Positions 27,675 to 36,250 of a stretch of DNA of 64,000 nt are shown piece by piece. The notes under the pieces were generated by a model, which had not been told where the DNA came from, ran no database searches, and worked only from the letters and a program-made list of their open reading frames with translations. Position numbers and translations under genes: made by a program. The DNA comes from Nitrospirota bacterium. Its GTDB lineage: Bacteria > Nitrospirota > Thermodesulfovibrionia > Thermodesulfovibrionales > Dissulfurispiraceae. Numbering within the stretch: the stretch's first letter is position 1; the number at the start of each line of letters is the position of its first letter. The stretch lies in contig SCQE01000041.1 in NCBI GenBank assembly GCA_004321915.1, positions 1 through 64,000 of the forward strand. Direction: 5' to 3'.

Positions 27675-27808
27675 ATGGGTGCCTGAGTTCTCTGCCCCAC
27701 ACAACTGTATCCTTTTCCCTCCCTCCTCCGTCTATAGACATGAAATAAAAACGAGGTTCTGAGGCAAGTATCCTTACCTCCCTGAACCCATGAAAAACGG
27801 AGGAGTCC

Positions 27809-28324
27809 ATGAAAGAGACAGAGGAAGTTTTCACAATTGCGGTTACCGTAACGGACAAGCACTGCCCTGCCGGAGAAAGGGCCGGAAGTGACTACATGAG
27901 GGAGGGCAAGATTCCTGTCCTCTCCTGCGAGGGCGCCTGCATCCGGGGCGAGATCGCCCGTCTTGCCGCCTATATGGTGGCGAAAGAGGAACCCTTCCGG
28001 AGGGGATGCCATGGGGAGCTGTTGTCAGTTCCGGGCTCCGCACTGGCCCGCTGGATGACCACGGCTGAAAAGGTCATCCTGATCGACGGCTGTTTTCTGC
28101 ACTGCCAAGGGAGGGTGCTTGAAAATCTGATCGGCAGGGAGAAACTGGCCCGGTTCGACGCCCTTTCCCATTACAAGAAGTACACAGAACATTTCGATAT
28201 CGATTCGGTACCTGAAGCCGGGCGTAAAGAGGCGGCAAGGCTTGTGGCGGACGCCGTGCTTGCAGAGATAAGACAGACCTACTCTCCAGCCTGCGGGTGC
28301 AAGGCCGCGGACGGATGCGCATGA
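27809..28324 (+). CDS. DGC-domain putative zinc-binding protein
   Basis: A 171-residue cysteine-rich protein. The order of motifs CEGACIRGEIAR, RGCHGELLSVPGSALARWM, LIDGCFLHCQGR and a C-terminal CGCKAADGC fits the DGC family, small proteins thought to bind zinc or an Fe-S centre, with no settled function. The D-G-C triplet is present at IDGCFLHC. It follows the sigma-factor gene by 134 bases and may be under separate control. Confidence 0.7.
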   Translation: MKETEEVFTIAVTVTDKHCPAGERAGSDYMREGKIPVLSCEGACIRGEIARLAAYMVAKEEPFRRGCHGELLSVPGSALARWMTTAEKVILIDGCFLHCQGRVLENLIGREKLARFDALSHYKKYTEHFDIDSVPEAGRKEAARLVADAVLAEIRQTYSPACGCKAADGCA

Positions 28325-28378
28325 CCGGAATAAAGGCCTGCATACCAACAGGCATCGGAGAAACCGTAAGTTTTTTTA

Positions 28379-28427
28379 TTGACAAGCTCACCCCGCTCTG
28401 ATAAGCTATGTTTAATAACTGAACAGT
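28379..28427 (+). promoter_or_regulatory. tetR-type promoter and palindromic operator
   Basis: TTGACA (28379-28384), a 17-base spacer and TAAGCT (28402-28407) form a sigma-70-like promoter. Just downstream lies the palindrome ACTGAACAGT (28418-28427), a likely operator for the TetR-type protein encoded from 28443. Confidence 0.5.
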
Positions 28428-28442
28428 GTTTAGAAAAGGATT

Positions 28443-29054
28443 ATGGGAATAACCGAGAGAAGAGAAAAAGAGAAAAAAGAAATGCGGGGGCTGATTCTTG
28501 AGACCGCCATGAAGCTGTTTCTTGAGGAAGGTTTCGAGAATGTCTCTTTGCGCAGGATAGCTGACAAAATCGAATACAGCCCTGCTACCATTTATCTCTA
28601 TTTCAAGGACAAGGACGAGATTCTTTACGCTTTGCATAACGAGGGGTTTGAAAAGCTCTACGCGCTCCAGCAGACAACGCTTGATATCAAAGACCCATTG
28701 AAGCGTCTCTGGAAACAGGGGGAGTTATACATAAATTTCGGTCTCGAAAACCCCGAGTATTACAACCTGATGTTTATAATGAGAAGCCCTGCGAAGAAGA
28801 TATGCGAGGAGAATCAATGGGAGACCGGACTGCGGTCGTACGGCTTTTTGAAAGACAATGTGAGCGAGTGCATGGAGGCTGGCCTGATGCCTATGGCAGA
28901 GGTCGAGATCGCGACATTCTCTTTCTGGGCGCATGTCCACGGGGTGGTATCGCTCATCATACGTGAAAGGTGCGTCATAATACCCGAGGAATTTTTGCCT
29001 CATATCATTAAGGGTTCTTTCGATTTCATGATGGAAGTTTTTAAAAAGAAATAG
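28443..29054 (+). CDS. TetR-family transcriptional repressor
   Basis: A 203-residue TetR regulator. The N-terminal HTH reads ILETAMKLFLEEGFENVSLRRIADKIEYSPATIYLYFKDKDEI. The ligand domain (about 60-200) is helical and of unknown specificity. It precedes a three-gene ABC exporter in the same direction, the common arrangement for a repressor of an efflux system. Confidence 0.9.
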   Translation: MGITERREKEKKEMRGLILETAMKLFLEEGFENVSLRRIADKIEYSPATIYLYFKDKDEILYALHNEGFEKLYALQQTTLDIKDPLKRLWKQGELYINFGLENPEYYNLMFIMRSPAKKICEENQWETGLRSYGFLKDNVSECMEAGLMPMAEVEIATFSFWAHVHGVVSLIIRERCVIIPEEFLPHIIKGSFDFMMEVFKKK

Positions 29055-29139
29055 CACTTATATATTTTTTGCCTGAAGGTGAACGATGTTCATATTGTAT
29101 CCATTGTTAATCAAACTAGGAGGGAGAGCGGAGTTTTAA

Positions 29140-30285
29140 ATGATCTGGCTGGCTTTAAAGACTATGCGTCATGAAAAGGTGAGGCTCGCAATCACCCTTA
29201 CAGGGATAATTTTCTCTACGGTGCTTACGCTTATGCAGGTCTCCATGTACCTCGGGATGATGGGCAATGCTACGTCCATAATCAGAAACACGGACGCTGA
29301 CATATGGATAGCGTCGAGGAACGTCCAGAACTTCGATTTCGCGTATCCCTTTTCCGAAGAAAAGCTTAACAGGGTGAGGGCGTATCATGACGTCCTGCGC
29401 GCTGACAGACTGATCATGACATGGGGTTTTCTGAAGCTGGCCGACGGAGGACAGGACCAGGTCCAGATTATAGGGTTCAACCCTGACAGCGGAGTCGGCG
29501 CGCCGTGGTCAATGGTTTATGGAAGGCCGGAGGACGTCAAAGGCGGCAGATACATGATCATGGACAAGACTTCGGAGAAGAGACTGGGCGAGCTGAGGAT
29601 AGGCACTCTTTGGGAGCTTGGCGGGAGAAAGTTCAAGCTCGTCGGCCTTTCTAACGGTATCAAGAGCTTCACGACCGCGCCGATCATCTTCACTTCTTAT
29701 GAACAGGCCCAGCAGTTCCAAGGTTTTATCAAGGCTGACCAGACATCTTATATTGTGGCTAAAGTGAGAGACAGGGAGAAGGTGAGAGACAGGGAGAAGG
29801 TCCGGGACATAGTGAACGACCTGAAGGCGAATATGAAGGACAACGATATTTATACGAAGGACGACTTCGGGTTCAAGACCGTTATGTACTGGACGATACA
29901 GACCGGCATAGGACTCGGCTATTTTCTTACCGCTTCATTGGGATTGATAGTCGGAGGCGCGATAGTAGGCCAGACTGTTTACGTGAACACTATGGAGCAC
30001 TTGAGGGAATACGGTACTCTCAAGGCGCTCGGTGCAAGGAACAGCGAAATCTACCAAGTGATTTTCAGCCAAGTAGGGATAAGCGCGCTCATAGGGTTTA
30101 CTTCCGGCTCAGGGATAATACTCGCGTTGAGAAGCGGCGTGGAGAAGGCGGGTGTCAGCCTGTACCTGAGTCCTGCGCTCTTTCTTTCGATATTTGTAAT
30201 TGTGTTGGGCACATGTCTGTTGTCGGCATATTTTTCTGTAAAAAAAATCAGGACTCTCGACCCGATGACAGTTTTCAGGGCGTAA
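29140..30285 (+). CDS. FtsX-like ABC transporter permease (DevC type)
   Basis: A 381-residue permease with an N-terminal transmembrane helix (about 17-40), a periplasmic MacB-like domain, and three C-terminal transmembrane helices ending in a KIRTLDPMTVFRA tail. YVNTMEHLREYGTLKALGA before the penultimate helix is typical of the DevC/MacB group. With the following ATPase and HlyD-like genes it forms a DevBCA-like tripartite exporter reaching the outer membrane. It carries an in-frame 18-bp tandem duplication in the periplasmic domain (29764-29799). Confidence 0.88.
   Translation: MIWLALKTMRHEKVRLAITLTGIIFSTVLTLMQVSMYLGMMGNATSIIRNTDADIWIASRNVQNFDFAYPFSEEKLNRVRAYHDVLRADRLIMTWGFLKLADGGQDQVQIIGFNPDSGVGAPWSMVYGRPEDVKGGRYMIMDKTSEKRLGELRIGTLWELGGRKFKLVGLSNGIKSFTTAPIIFTSYEQAQQFQGFIKADQTSYIVAKVRDREKVRDREKVRDIVNDLKANMKDNDIYTKDDFGFKTVMYWTIQTGIGLGYFLTASLGLIVGGAIVGQTVYVNTMEHLREYGTLKALGARNSEIYQVIFSQVGISALIGFTSGSGIILALRSGVEKAGVSLYLSPALFLSIFVIVLGTCLLSAYFSVKKIRTLDPMTVFRA
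29764..29799 (+). repeat. In-frame 18-bp tandem duplication
   Basis: GTGAGAGACAGGGAGAAG occurs twice without a gap, inserting a second VRDREK into the permease's periplasmic domain. The reading frame is kept. Confidence 0.95.
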
Positions 30286-30306
30286 GTGTGATGGAGAAAG
30301 GGTGAT

Positions 30307-30999
30307 ATGAATACAGTACTCGAAGTAAAAGATGTAAACATGTTTTATGGCAGCGGTGACAATAAAATAGTGGCTGTCGATTCTGCGAGCCTTGCCGTAA
30401 AAAGGCATGAGTTATTGCTCATCATGGGACCTTCGGGATCGGGCAAGACAACACTGCTCTCGATCATGGGCTGCATACTGTATCCCAACAGCGGACAGGT
30501 GATAATTAAGGGCCAAGTCGTGATTGGCAGCAATCAAGCCACCGGCAATCCCGATCGGATACTTCCCCACATTAGGAAGGGGAACTTCGGGTTTGTTTTC
30601 CAGTCTTTTAACCTTTTCCCGTTTCTTAATGCCGCAGAAAACGTCGAGTTCGTCCTGAGGATCAAGGGGCACAACAGGGGAAAAATAAGACAGGAAGCAT
30701 TGGGACTCCTGAAGAAGGTCGGACTCGAAAACAGGGCAGGCGCTTACCCTTCCGACCTGAGCGGCGGGCAGAAACAAAGGGTCGCTTTTGCAAGGGCGCT
30801 GGCAGGAGACCCTCCTATAATACTTGCCGACGAACCTACGGCGAGCCTGGATTCCAAGACAGGACTCGAAGTCCTAGGCCTACTGAAACTTTTGGCCGAA
30901 GAATACGGCAAGGCGATAGTGATCGTGAGCCACGACCCTAAGGCCAAGGCATTCGCTCACAGGGTCGTATACATAGAGGACGGGAGGATAAGATCATGA
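30307..30999 (+). CDS. ABC transporter ATP-binding protein (DevA/LolD type)
   Basis: A 230-residue ATPase: Walker A GPSGSGKTT, Q-loop FVFQSFNLFP, signature LSGGQKQRVAFARAL, Walker B IILADEPTASLD and the H-loop VSHD. This is the MacB/LolD/DevA subgroup that powers substrate export through the periplasm together with a FtsX-like permease and a membrane fusion protein. It overlaps the following gene by 4 bases. Confidence 0.93.
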   Translation: MNTVLEVKDVNMFYGSGDNKIVAVDSASLAVKRHELLLIMGPSGSGKTTLLSIMGCILYPNSGQVIIKGQVVIGSNQATGNPDRILPHIRKGNFGFVFQSFNLFPFLNAAENVEFVLRIKGHNRGKIRQEALGLLKKVGLENRAGAYPSDLSGGQKQRVAFARALAGDPPIILADEPTASLDSKTGLEVLGLLKLLAEEYGKAIVIVSHDPKAKAFAHRVVYIEDGRIRS

Positions 31000-32030
31000 G
31001 AAAGACATTTGCAGCGGCAGGCTTGATCGCGGTGCTGGCGGCGGGATATGTCCTGTTTTTTTACCACGGCAACAGCAGCGCGAAGATCGAGACGGCCCCT
31101 ATGGCTGTACCTGTCAAATACGTTGCGGCTGAGGGTAAGGTGGAGTCGGTCCCCGGATACGAGGTGGAAGTAGGGAGCGAGATGGACGGCAGGATCGTGG
31201 AACTGTATAAAAAGGAAGGGGACCAGATCATAAAGGGCGAGCTTATTGCGAGGATCGAAAATTCAGACATACGAGCAAAGATCGACGAGGCGGAAGCAGA
31301 GGTGGCTTTGACAAAAGCGAAACTCCGTGAGGTTGCCGCAGGAGCGAGGACAGAAGAGATAAGCAAGTCTAGGGCTGCGCTCGAAGGCGCTGTGGCTGAC
31401 ATGGAGACCGCAAGGAAAGAACTCGACAGGTATGACAAGCTTTTCAGCTCCGGCGCTGTTTCGAGATCGAACCTCGAAGAGAAGGAAAGGATTTTCAGGG
31501 TCTCTGCGGCCCGGGTGCGAGAGTCGGAGGAGCAGGAGAGGCTGTTGGTGAAGGGGCCGAGGGCCGAAACCCTGAGATACAACGAAGACGCTGTTAGGCG
31601 GGCTGAGGCGACAGCCGGATATTACAGGAAGCTGCTTGAAAAGACATACATCTCGTCGCCGATATCCGGCAAGGTCATCAGGCGTTACCTGCACAGGGGG
31701 GAAATGATAAACAGGGACACACAGCCCTTTGTCATAACAGTTGCGGACCTTGACAGGATCAGGATAAACGCCGAGGCGGACGAGACCGACGTCGGCAAAA
31801 TCCATATCGGTGACCCGGCCGAGATCGTCTCTTACGCGTATCCCGACAGGACATTCAAAGGCAGGGTGTCCGAGATTTCGGATTACGCAGGCACAAGAAA
31901 GGTCACGCCGAACAACCCTGCAAAAAACCGCGATATGAAGGTCGTGCAGGTGAAGATCAGCCTCGATGAAAAGACCCCTCTCAGGCTCGGCATGACTGTG
32001 GATGTCAGGGTAATGCCGAAAGCGCTGTGA
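30996..32030 (+). CDS. HlyD/DevB-type membrane fusion protein
   Basis: A 344-residue periplasmic adaptor. One N-terminal membrane anchor (residues 7-24) is followed by a split lipoyl domain (VEVGSEMDGRIVELYKKEGDQIIKGE and TYISSPISGKVIRRYLHRGEMI). Between the two halves lies a long coiled-coil hairpin (about 85-200). The C-terminal beta-barrel includes RINAEADETDVGKIHIGDPAEIV. It completes the DevBCA-like exporter. The transported compound is unknown; an outer-membrane TolC partner is not in the window. Confidence 0.9.
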   Translation: MRKTFAAAGLIAVLAAGYVLFFYHGNSSAKIETAPMAVPVKYVAAEGKVESVPGYEVEVGSEMDGRIVELYKKEGDQIIKGELIARIENSDIRAKIDEAEAEVALTKAKLREVAAGARTEEISKSRAALEGAVADMETARKELDRYDKLFSSGAVSRSNLEEKERIFRVSAARVRESEEQERLLVKGPRAETLRYNEDAVRRAEATAGYYRKLLEKTYISSPISGKVIRRYLHRGEMINRDTQPFVITVADLDRIRINAEADETDVGKIHIGDPAEIVSYAYPDRTFKGRVSEISDYAGTRKVTPNNPAKNRDMKVVQVKISLDEKTPLRLGMTVDVRVMPKAL

Positions 32031-32246
32031 TAAAACATGGCGCACGAAACAGGCTCTGGACAGCAAAACGTCAGCAGGCTTTGCCGGATCATCACCTTTT
32101 CATTTTAAAAAAAGTATAGCGACGGTATGGACAATGGCGAAGAACCTCGATCCGAAGGAGCAGGTTGATTTTTGAAAGTCCCCCGCCCCATTATATGTGA
32201 TGCGTCGGGTCGGTTTGAATTCGATAACGTGAGGAGGTAACGATAA

Positions 32247-32447
32247 ATGCCTATTGTGAGGGTCGAATTATGGCCGGGGAGGCCACAGGAAAGCAAAGAG
32301 AAGCTTGCAAAGGCCATAACGGATGCGATGGTCGAGAACATCGGATGTCCTGCGCAAGCCGTGACCGTGCTGTTCGATGAGGTGCCTAAGGAGAACTGGG
32401 CCATCGGGGGCGAGCTCTGCTGTAATCTTTTCAGAGACATAAAATAG
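32247..32447 (+). CDS. 4-oxalocrotonate tautomerase-family protein
   Basis: A 66-residue tautomerase-superfamily protein with the catalytic Pro directly after the initiator Met (MPIVRVELWPGR), the KEKLAKAITDAMVENIG helix and VTVLFDEVPKENWAIGG. GAGGAGG precedes the ATG. Such proteins use the N-terminal Pro as a general base on enol or keto acids. It precedes the selenoprotein-like gene by 26 bases and may be co-transcribed with it. Confidence 0.85.
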   Translation: MPIVRVELWPGRPQESKEKLAKAITDAMVENIGCPAQAVTVLFDEVPKENWAIGGELCCNLFRDIK

Positions 32448-32473
32448 AATTTGATCAGCCCGAGGAAGACGTA

Positions 32474-33313
32474 GTGGGCAAGACAAAAAACAGCATATCA
32501 CCTTTAAAGATAGCGAGGGATTTGTTCAGGATCGCGTGATCCGGCTCACTGTTGAGAGTTCTCAACCACGCTTTCGATCATCCGTTAGACGCCGAGGAGC
32601 GCGCCGCTGTGCCGCTTGCAGGAGGGATAATGCAGCACGGCTATCAGTGCGGCATGATCTGGGGCTCGGCGCTTGCAGCAGGCGCACGGGCATATCATTT
32701 GTTCGGCACGGGGACTCAGGCCGAGACAGGGGCGATTATGGCGTCGCAGAGGCTTGTGGAGTCTTTCCGCATTCTCAACAAACATACTGACTGCATCGAG
32801 ATAACAGGCATCGACAAATCGTCGTCGGCATTACAGATGACGGTACATTTCTTTATAAAAGGCGGGACGATAGATTGCATTCGAATGGCCACGAAATACG
32901 CACCCGTGTCGTACGCTGATATCGATTCCGTCCTTTCGGAGAACCATTTCGAGACCGCTGCCTTGCCTTCAAGCTGCTCGGCAATTGTGGCGAGAAAGAT
33001 GGGCGCATCCGATATGCATACTGTAATGGCGGCGGGCCTTGCAGGCGGCATAGGCCTGAGCGGGGGCGCCTGCGGCGCTTTGGGCGCCGCGATCTGGATA
33101 CATGTGACGGACCGCATCAAGGCAGGGGCGGATAAGATTGAGTTTATGGACCCCAAAGCAATGGCTATCGTCTCCAAGTTTGTAAAAAGCTCGGGTTTCG
33201 AGTTCGAGTGTTCAAAAATAGTCGGGCGGAAGTTTGAAGACGTGCACGACCATGCCGCTTATTTGCGCGACGGAGGGTGCTCGAAGATTATCGGGGCGTT
33301 GAGTTCTATATGA
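32474..33313 (+). CDS. C_GCAxxG_C_C-type redox protein, probable selenoprotein (UGA at codon 22)
   Basis: From GTG 32474 (GAGG 9 bases upstream) the frame runs 279 codons to 33313, with one TGA at 32537-32539. The protein before the TGA (PLKIARDLFRIA) and after it (SGSLLRVLNHAFDHP, then AGGIMQHGYQCGMIWGSALAAGA) both match C_GCAxxG_C_C-type redox proteins. In the members I recall, the residue at the UGA is a cysteine in G-x-C-S-E-T-F-F. Later segments SSCSAIVARKMG and GLAGGIGLSGGACGALGAAIW fit too. A hairpin with SECIS geometry follows (32551-32566). I therefore read Sec22. A plain nonsense mutation is the alternative, but it would have to fall by chance on a redox Cys codon and next to the hairpin. 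Function: unknown thiol or selenol redox chemistry. Confidence 0.65.
32551..32566 (+). promoter_or_regulatory. Candidate bacterial SECIS hairpin
   Basis: GTTGAG (32551-32556), loop AGTT, CTCAAC (32561-32566): six perfect base pairs. The apical loop starts after 17 bases from the UGA (32537-32539) and has G as its second base, both within the rules reported for bacterial SECIS elements (loop 16-37 bases downstream, G in the first two positions). Confidence 0.6.
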
Positions 33314-33413
33314 CAGACGGAAGTATTCGTTTTCTTGACAGAGGTCATTGCTTCCTTTAATGCCGGCGGCATCAGTGCGGAGATTGCGAAGGGGGCTCAT
33401 AAAAGATATCTGG

Positions 33414-33482
33414 ATACCCGTCTTCACGGGTATGACAGCGATATGCATTTTTGAGATGACTTCTAGAACTCATCTCAAAAAT
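33414..33482. repeat. REP-like double palindrome in a 297-base gap
   Basis: The gap 33314-33610 contains ATACCCGT-CTTC-ACGGGTAT (33414-33433) followed by ATGACA, a form common to interspersed extragenic palindromes. A perfect 13-bp inverted repeat, ATTTTTGAGATGA (33447-33459) with TCATCTCAAAAAT (33470-33482), follows. Nothing else of note is in the gap. Confidence 0.6.
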
Positions 33483-33610
33483 ACTAATGAATGTTTAGCG
33501 ACTACCGATTTAACTCCATATGGTTTCACGAACTCTTCCTGCGCAGGGACATAAGGACTTCCCTCCGCATTGGGAACGTGAAATACATTTCTTATTCGGG
33601 AGGAGTGAAA

Positions 33611-34039
33611 ATGAGCGACTTGAAGGCGAGGATTTACGAGGTTGCAAAGGAGTTTCAGGTTATGAATCTGGCAACTATTACTGATGACGGAAAACCATGG
33701 GTGAGATATGTGGCCGGGTTTGCCAATGAGGACTTGGAGTTTCGTTTCTGCACAAGCCTCTGTTCAAACAAGGTCAGGCATATGCGCAAAAACCCCAATG
33801 TGCATCTTTCCCTCGGGGCAAAGGAGATCATGACAACTAAAAACTGGCTGCAGGTTGTGGGCACAGCTGAGGTCAGCACCTCTCAGAACGAGCGTGACGC
33901 AATGTGGTCCGACGGCCTGAAGGCCTATTTCAAAGGGCCGGACGACCCGAACTATGCCGTTGTCATCATCAAACCGTCAGCGATCCAATTGGGCTCTATG
34001 TCGAGCAACAGCATGGAAGTGTGGGAGACGGGGCAATAA
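33611..34039 (+). CDS. Pyridoxamine-5'-phosphate-oxidase-like flavoprotein
   Basis: A 142-residue split-barrel protein. The ATG at 33611 follows GGAGGAG. VMNLATITDDGKPWVRYVAGF, then RFCTSLCSNKVRHMRKNPNVHLSLG, match the FMN-binding PNPOx-like family (general stress protein 26 group). The core strands that hold FMN phosphate are present. Substrate unknown; these small proteins often reduce F420- or flavin-linked compounds. It is followed by an apparently co-directional chain of small genes. Confidence 0.8.
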   Translation: MSDLKARIYEVAKEFQVMNLATITDDGKPWVRYVAGFANEDLEFRFCTSLCSNKVRHMRKNPNVHLSLGAKEIMTTKNWLQVVGTAEVSTSQNERDAMWSDGLKAYFKGPDDPNYAVVIIKPSAIQLGSMSSNSMEVWETGQ

Positions 34040-34083
34040 AAAAACGAGAACATACCAAACGAAAAGACAGGAGAACGGGTCGA

Positions 34084-34434
34084 ATGGTCCAATACGCATG
34101 GGTGGAAGAATTTTCAGGGTCTATTGTTGTCTGTGATCATGAAGGCATAATAATCGAGATGAACGATAGAGCGGAGACTGTCTTTAAAAAATGGGGCGGC
34201 AAACAACTTATCGGCTCCAACCTGCTGGATTGCCACCCGGAGCCGTCCCGCTCAAAACTCATGCGCCTGATGGAAGAACGCAAACCTAATATCTACACCA
34301 TCGAAAAAAATGGCGTTAAGAAGCTGGTCTACCAGACACCGTGGCATGTGAAAGGTGAATATCGGGGCTTTGTGGAGATAGTGATCGAGCTCCCTGATTC
34401 GATGCCCCACTTTATACGGGACGCGTCTTCATAA
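34084..34434 (+). CDS. Stand-alone PAS-domain protein
   Basis: A 116-residue single PAS domain: SGSIVVCDHEGIIIEMNDRAETVFKKWGG, GSNLLDCHPEPSRSKL and WHVKGEYRGFVEIVIEL. AGGAG precedes the ATG at 34084. The conserved CHPEPSR segment is shared with small PAS proteins found in anaerobes. It has no output domain, so it would act through another protein. Confidence 0.75.
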   Translation: MVQYAWVEEFSGSIVVCDHEGIIIEMNDRAETVFKKWGGKQLIGSNLLDCHPEPSRSKLMRLMEERKPNIYTIEKNGVKKLVYQTPWHVKGEYRGFVEIVIELPDSMPHFIRDASS

Positions 34435-34476
34435 AGCGGCGCAGCAGCCAATGCGATAAAACAAACGAGGTGAAAT

Positions 34477-34899
34477 TTGGATATCAAGCTTTCCGATGAC
34501 ATCGAAAATATTTCATGGACAGAGCTAGCAAGGGTGATTGAGCTTGCCCCCCTCGGCAAGAGGGATATCGGCAAACTCGAAACAGCCTTTCGCAACAGCG
34601 AAATGCGCTGTTTTGCGTATCATGACGGAAAACTTATCGGCGCAGGTCGCGGCATTTCGGACGGGGCCTTGCGCGCGGCCATTTACGACCTCGTAGTCCT
34701 TCCCGAATACCAAGGTAAAGGCATCGGCACCATGATAATGGAGTATCTGCTTGAGAGGTCGAATGCCGAGATAATCATGCTCTTTGCGAACCCCGGCAAA
34801 GAGCCATTCTACGGTAAGTTCGGGTTTCGCATGATGAAGACGGCCATGGCGATCACGGACGATGTGGAGTTCAGGAGGAAACAGGGGTTGATTGAATAA
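34477..34899 (+). CDS. GNAT-family N-acetyltransferase
   Basis: A 140-residue acetyltransferase beginning at TTG 34477 after GAGGTG. The acetyl-CoA site is VLPEYQGKGIGTMIMEYL, preceded by strand AAIYDLVV. The end NPGKEPFYGKFGFRMM is typical of the family. The acceptor is unknown. Confidence 0.85.
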   Translation: MDIKLSDDIENISWTELARVIELAPLGKRDIGKLETAFRNSEMRCFAYHDGKLIGAGRGISDGALRAAIYDLVVLPEYQGKGIGTMIMEYLLERSNAEIIMLFANPGKEPFYGKFGFRMMKTAMAITDDVEFRRKQGLIE

Positions 34900-34947
34900 G
34901 CGCTTCGTGTGTTATCGGGAGAATATAAAGCGAAACAGGCAAAGGAC

Positions 34948-35541
34948 ATGACAATGGAGAAGTTTTTGGAATCAAGCGACATTATCGATTGGGAAGTTAC
35001 GCCGGTATCCGACAAAGCGGCGGAGCTTGCCAAAGGCTGTAAGGGCGATATTGAAATCGCCAAGAGGTGTTATGAATTTGTCCGGGACCATATCCGCCAC
35101 AGCTGGGATTACAGGCTCAACCCTGTGACCTGCAAAGCCTCGGATGTTTTGCTTCACGGCACCGGTTATTGTTATGCCAAGAGCCATTTGCTTGCAGCAC
35201 TTCTCAGGGCAAACGGCATTCCGGCGGGACTCTGCTATCAGCGGCTGACAATCGAGGGAGACGGTCCGCCTTATTGCCTGCACGGCCTGAATGCAGTCTA
35301 TCTTAAGGAATACGGCTGGTATCGGATCGATGCACGAGGAAATAAGCCGGATGTACAGGCTGATTTTACGCCTCCCGTCGAAAGGCCGGCTTTTCAGGTG
35401 ACACATCCCGGAGAGGCGGACTTGCCTGAAATTTGGCCCGAACCGCTTCCGATAGTCGTAAAAACTCTTCAGGAGAACAAAACCATCGAGGAGGTTTTTA
35501 AGAATCTACCTGATGTTTGCCTGATGGGCATGCAGAAGTAG
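34948..35541 (+). CDS. Transglutaminase-like cysteine protease-fold protein
   Basis: A protein of about 197 residues with the transglutaminase-like triad: Cys in GTGYCYAKSHLLAALLRANG, His in CLHGLNAVYL and Asp in YRIDARGN. The fold is soluble with no signal peptide. Members act as proteases or amide-modifying enzymes; the substrate is not evident. The start at 34948 is favoured over an upstream alternative because it opens a conserved-looking helix; neither has a strong Shine-Dalgarno. Confidence 0.8.
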   Translation: MTMEKFLESSDIIDWEVTPVSDKAAELAKGCKGDIEIAKRCYEFVRDHIRHSWDYRLNPVTCKASDVLLHGTGYCYAKSHLLAALLRANGIPAGLCYQRLTIEGDGPPYCLHGLNAVYLKEYGWYRIDARGNKPDVQADFTPPVERPAFQVTHPGEADLPEIWPEPLPIVVKTLQENKTIEEVFKNLPDVCLMGMQK

Positions 35542-35668
35542 GAGTGCGCATGCAATTCGGCAGAAGGCTACATACAGGGTGTACAAAACTTGCAATCACT
35601 CCCATGAGCGTATAGAATTTTAATCATACAGTCCGTAAATAATCATGCTTATCGCGAGGAGGTTTTTT

Positions 35669-36097
35669 ATGAGCAAGATAGCTGTTGTGGTGGATTTAGG
35701 TCATTTCAAAGCATATAGGTTCTCTGAGGGAAATGCGATCGAGCTTTTGGAGTCCTATGACACCCTCGACGCCCACGGAAAATTATGCGACAAGTTGTCC
35801 GATGCCGAGGGCAGTTTTGGAAGAGGTGAAAGAGCAGGCAGCGCTGCAATGGGATCAGGCGAGTCCCATAACCTCGAAACCGAAATGGAGAAAAAAGCGG
35901 TGAGGTTCATGGCAAAAGATATCGATACACTCATTACCCGGGAAGGCACAAATCAATGGTATCTGGCCGCCCCGGAGAGAATAAACAACCAGATTGTAGA
36001 GAACCTGAATCCGGCTGTCAAAGCAGCCCTTGTAAAGAATGTCAAGGCTGACCTCACAAACGCCGAAAAGCTCGACATTCTGAGGCGCTTCGAATAA
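35669..36097 (+). CDS. Host-attachment-protein-like (baeRF family) protein
   Basis: A 142-residue protein. The ATG at 35669 follows GAGGAGG by 6 bases. KIAVVVDLGHFKAYRF at the N-terminus, a Gly/Ser-rich loop, MAKDIDTLITREGTNQWYLAAPERIN, and LTNAEKLDILRRFE at the C-terminus match the family named after a plant-attachment protein, thought to be related to peptide-chain release factors. Its role is unproven. Confidence 0.7.
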   Translation: MSKIAVVVDLGHFKAYRFSEGNAIELLESYDTLDAHGKLCDKLSDAEGSFGRGERAGSAAMGSGESHNLETEMEKKAVRFMAKDIDTLITREGTNQWYLAAPERINNQIVENLNPAVKAALVKNVKADLTNAEKLDILRRFE

Positions 36098-36146
36098 TTT
36101 TCGAGTATGATTTATTTTCACCGGACATAGCCCATAGCATGATGTC

Positions 36147-36176
36147 AACGATAGCAATAATATTATTGCTATCGTT
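36147..36176. promoter_or_regulatory. Perfect 30-bp palindrome
   Basis: AACGATAGCAATAAT is followed directly by its exact inverse with no spacer (36147-36176). It lies 50 bases after the baeRF-like gene. There is no T-run, so a terminator is unlikely; an operator for an unidentified dimeric regulator or an excised-element scar are the options. Confidence 0.5.
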
Positions 36177-36250
36177 TGCTAGTTATCCGGTCCTGCGGAA
36201 AAGACAAGTCCCGGAAGATCGGGCCCAACGTCTGACCATGCTTGAATACC

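Noticed and set aside
32552-33313. TTG at 32552 as the true start of the C_GCAxxG_C_C-type gene
   Set aside because: It has no ribosome site and would cut into the conserved N-terminal helix. The GTG at 32474 has GAGG at suitable spacing.
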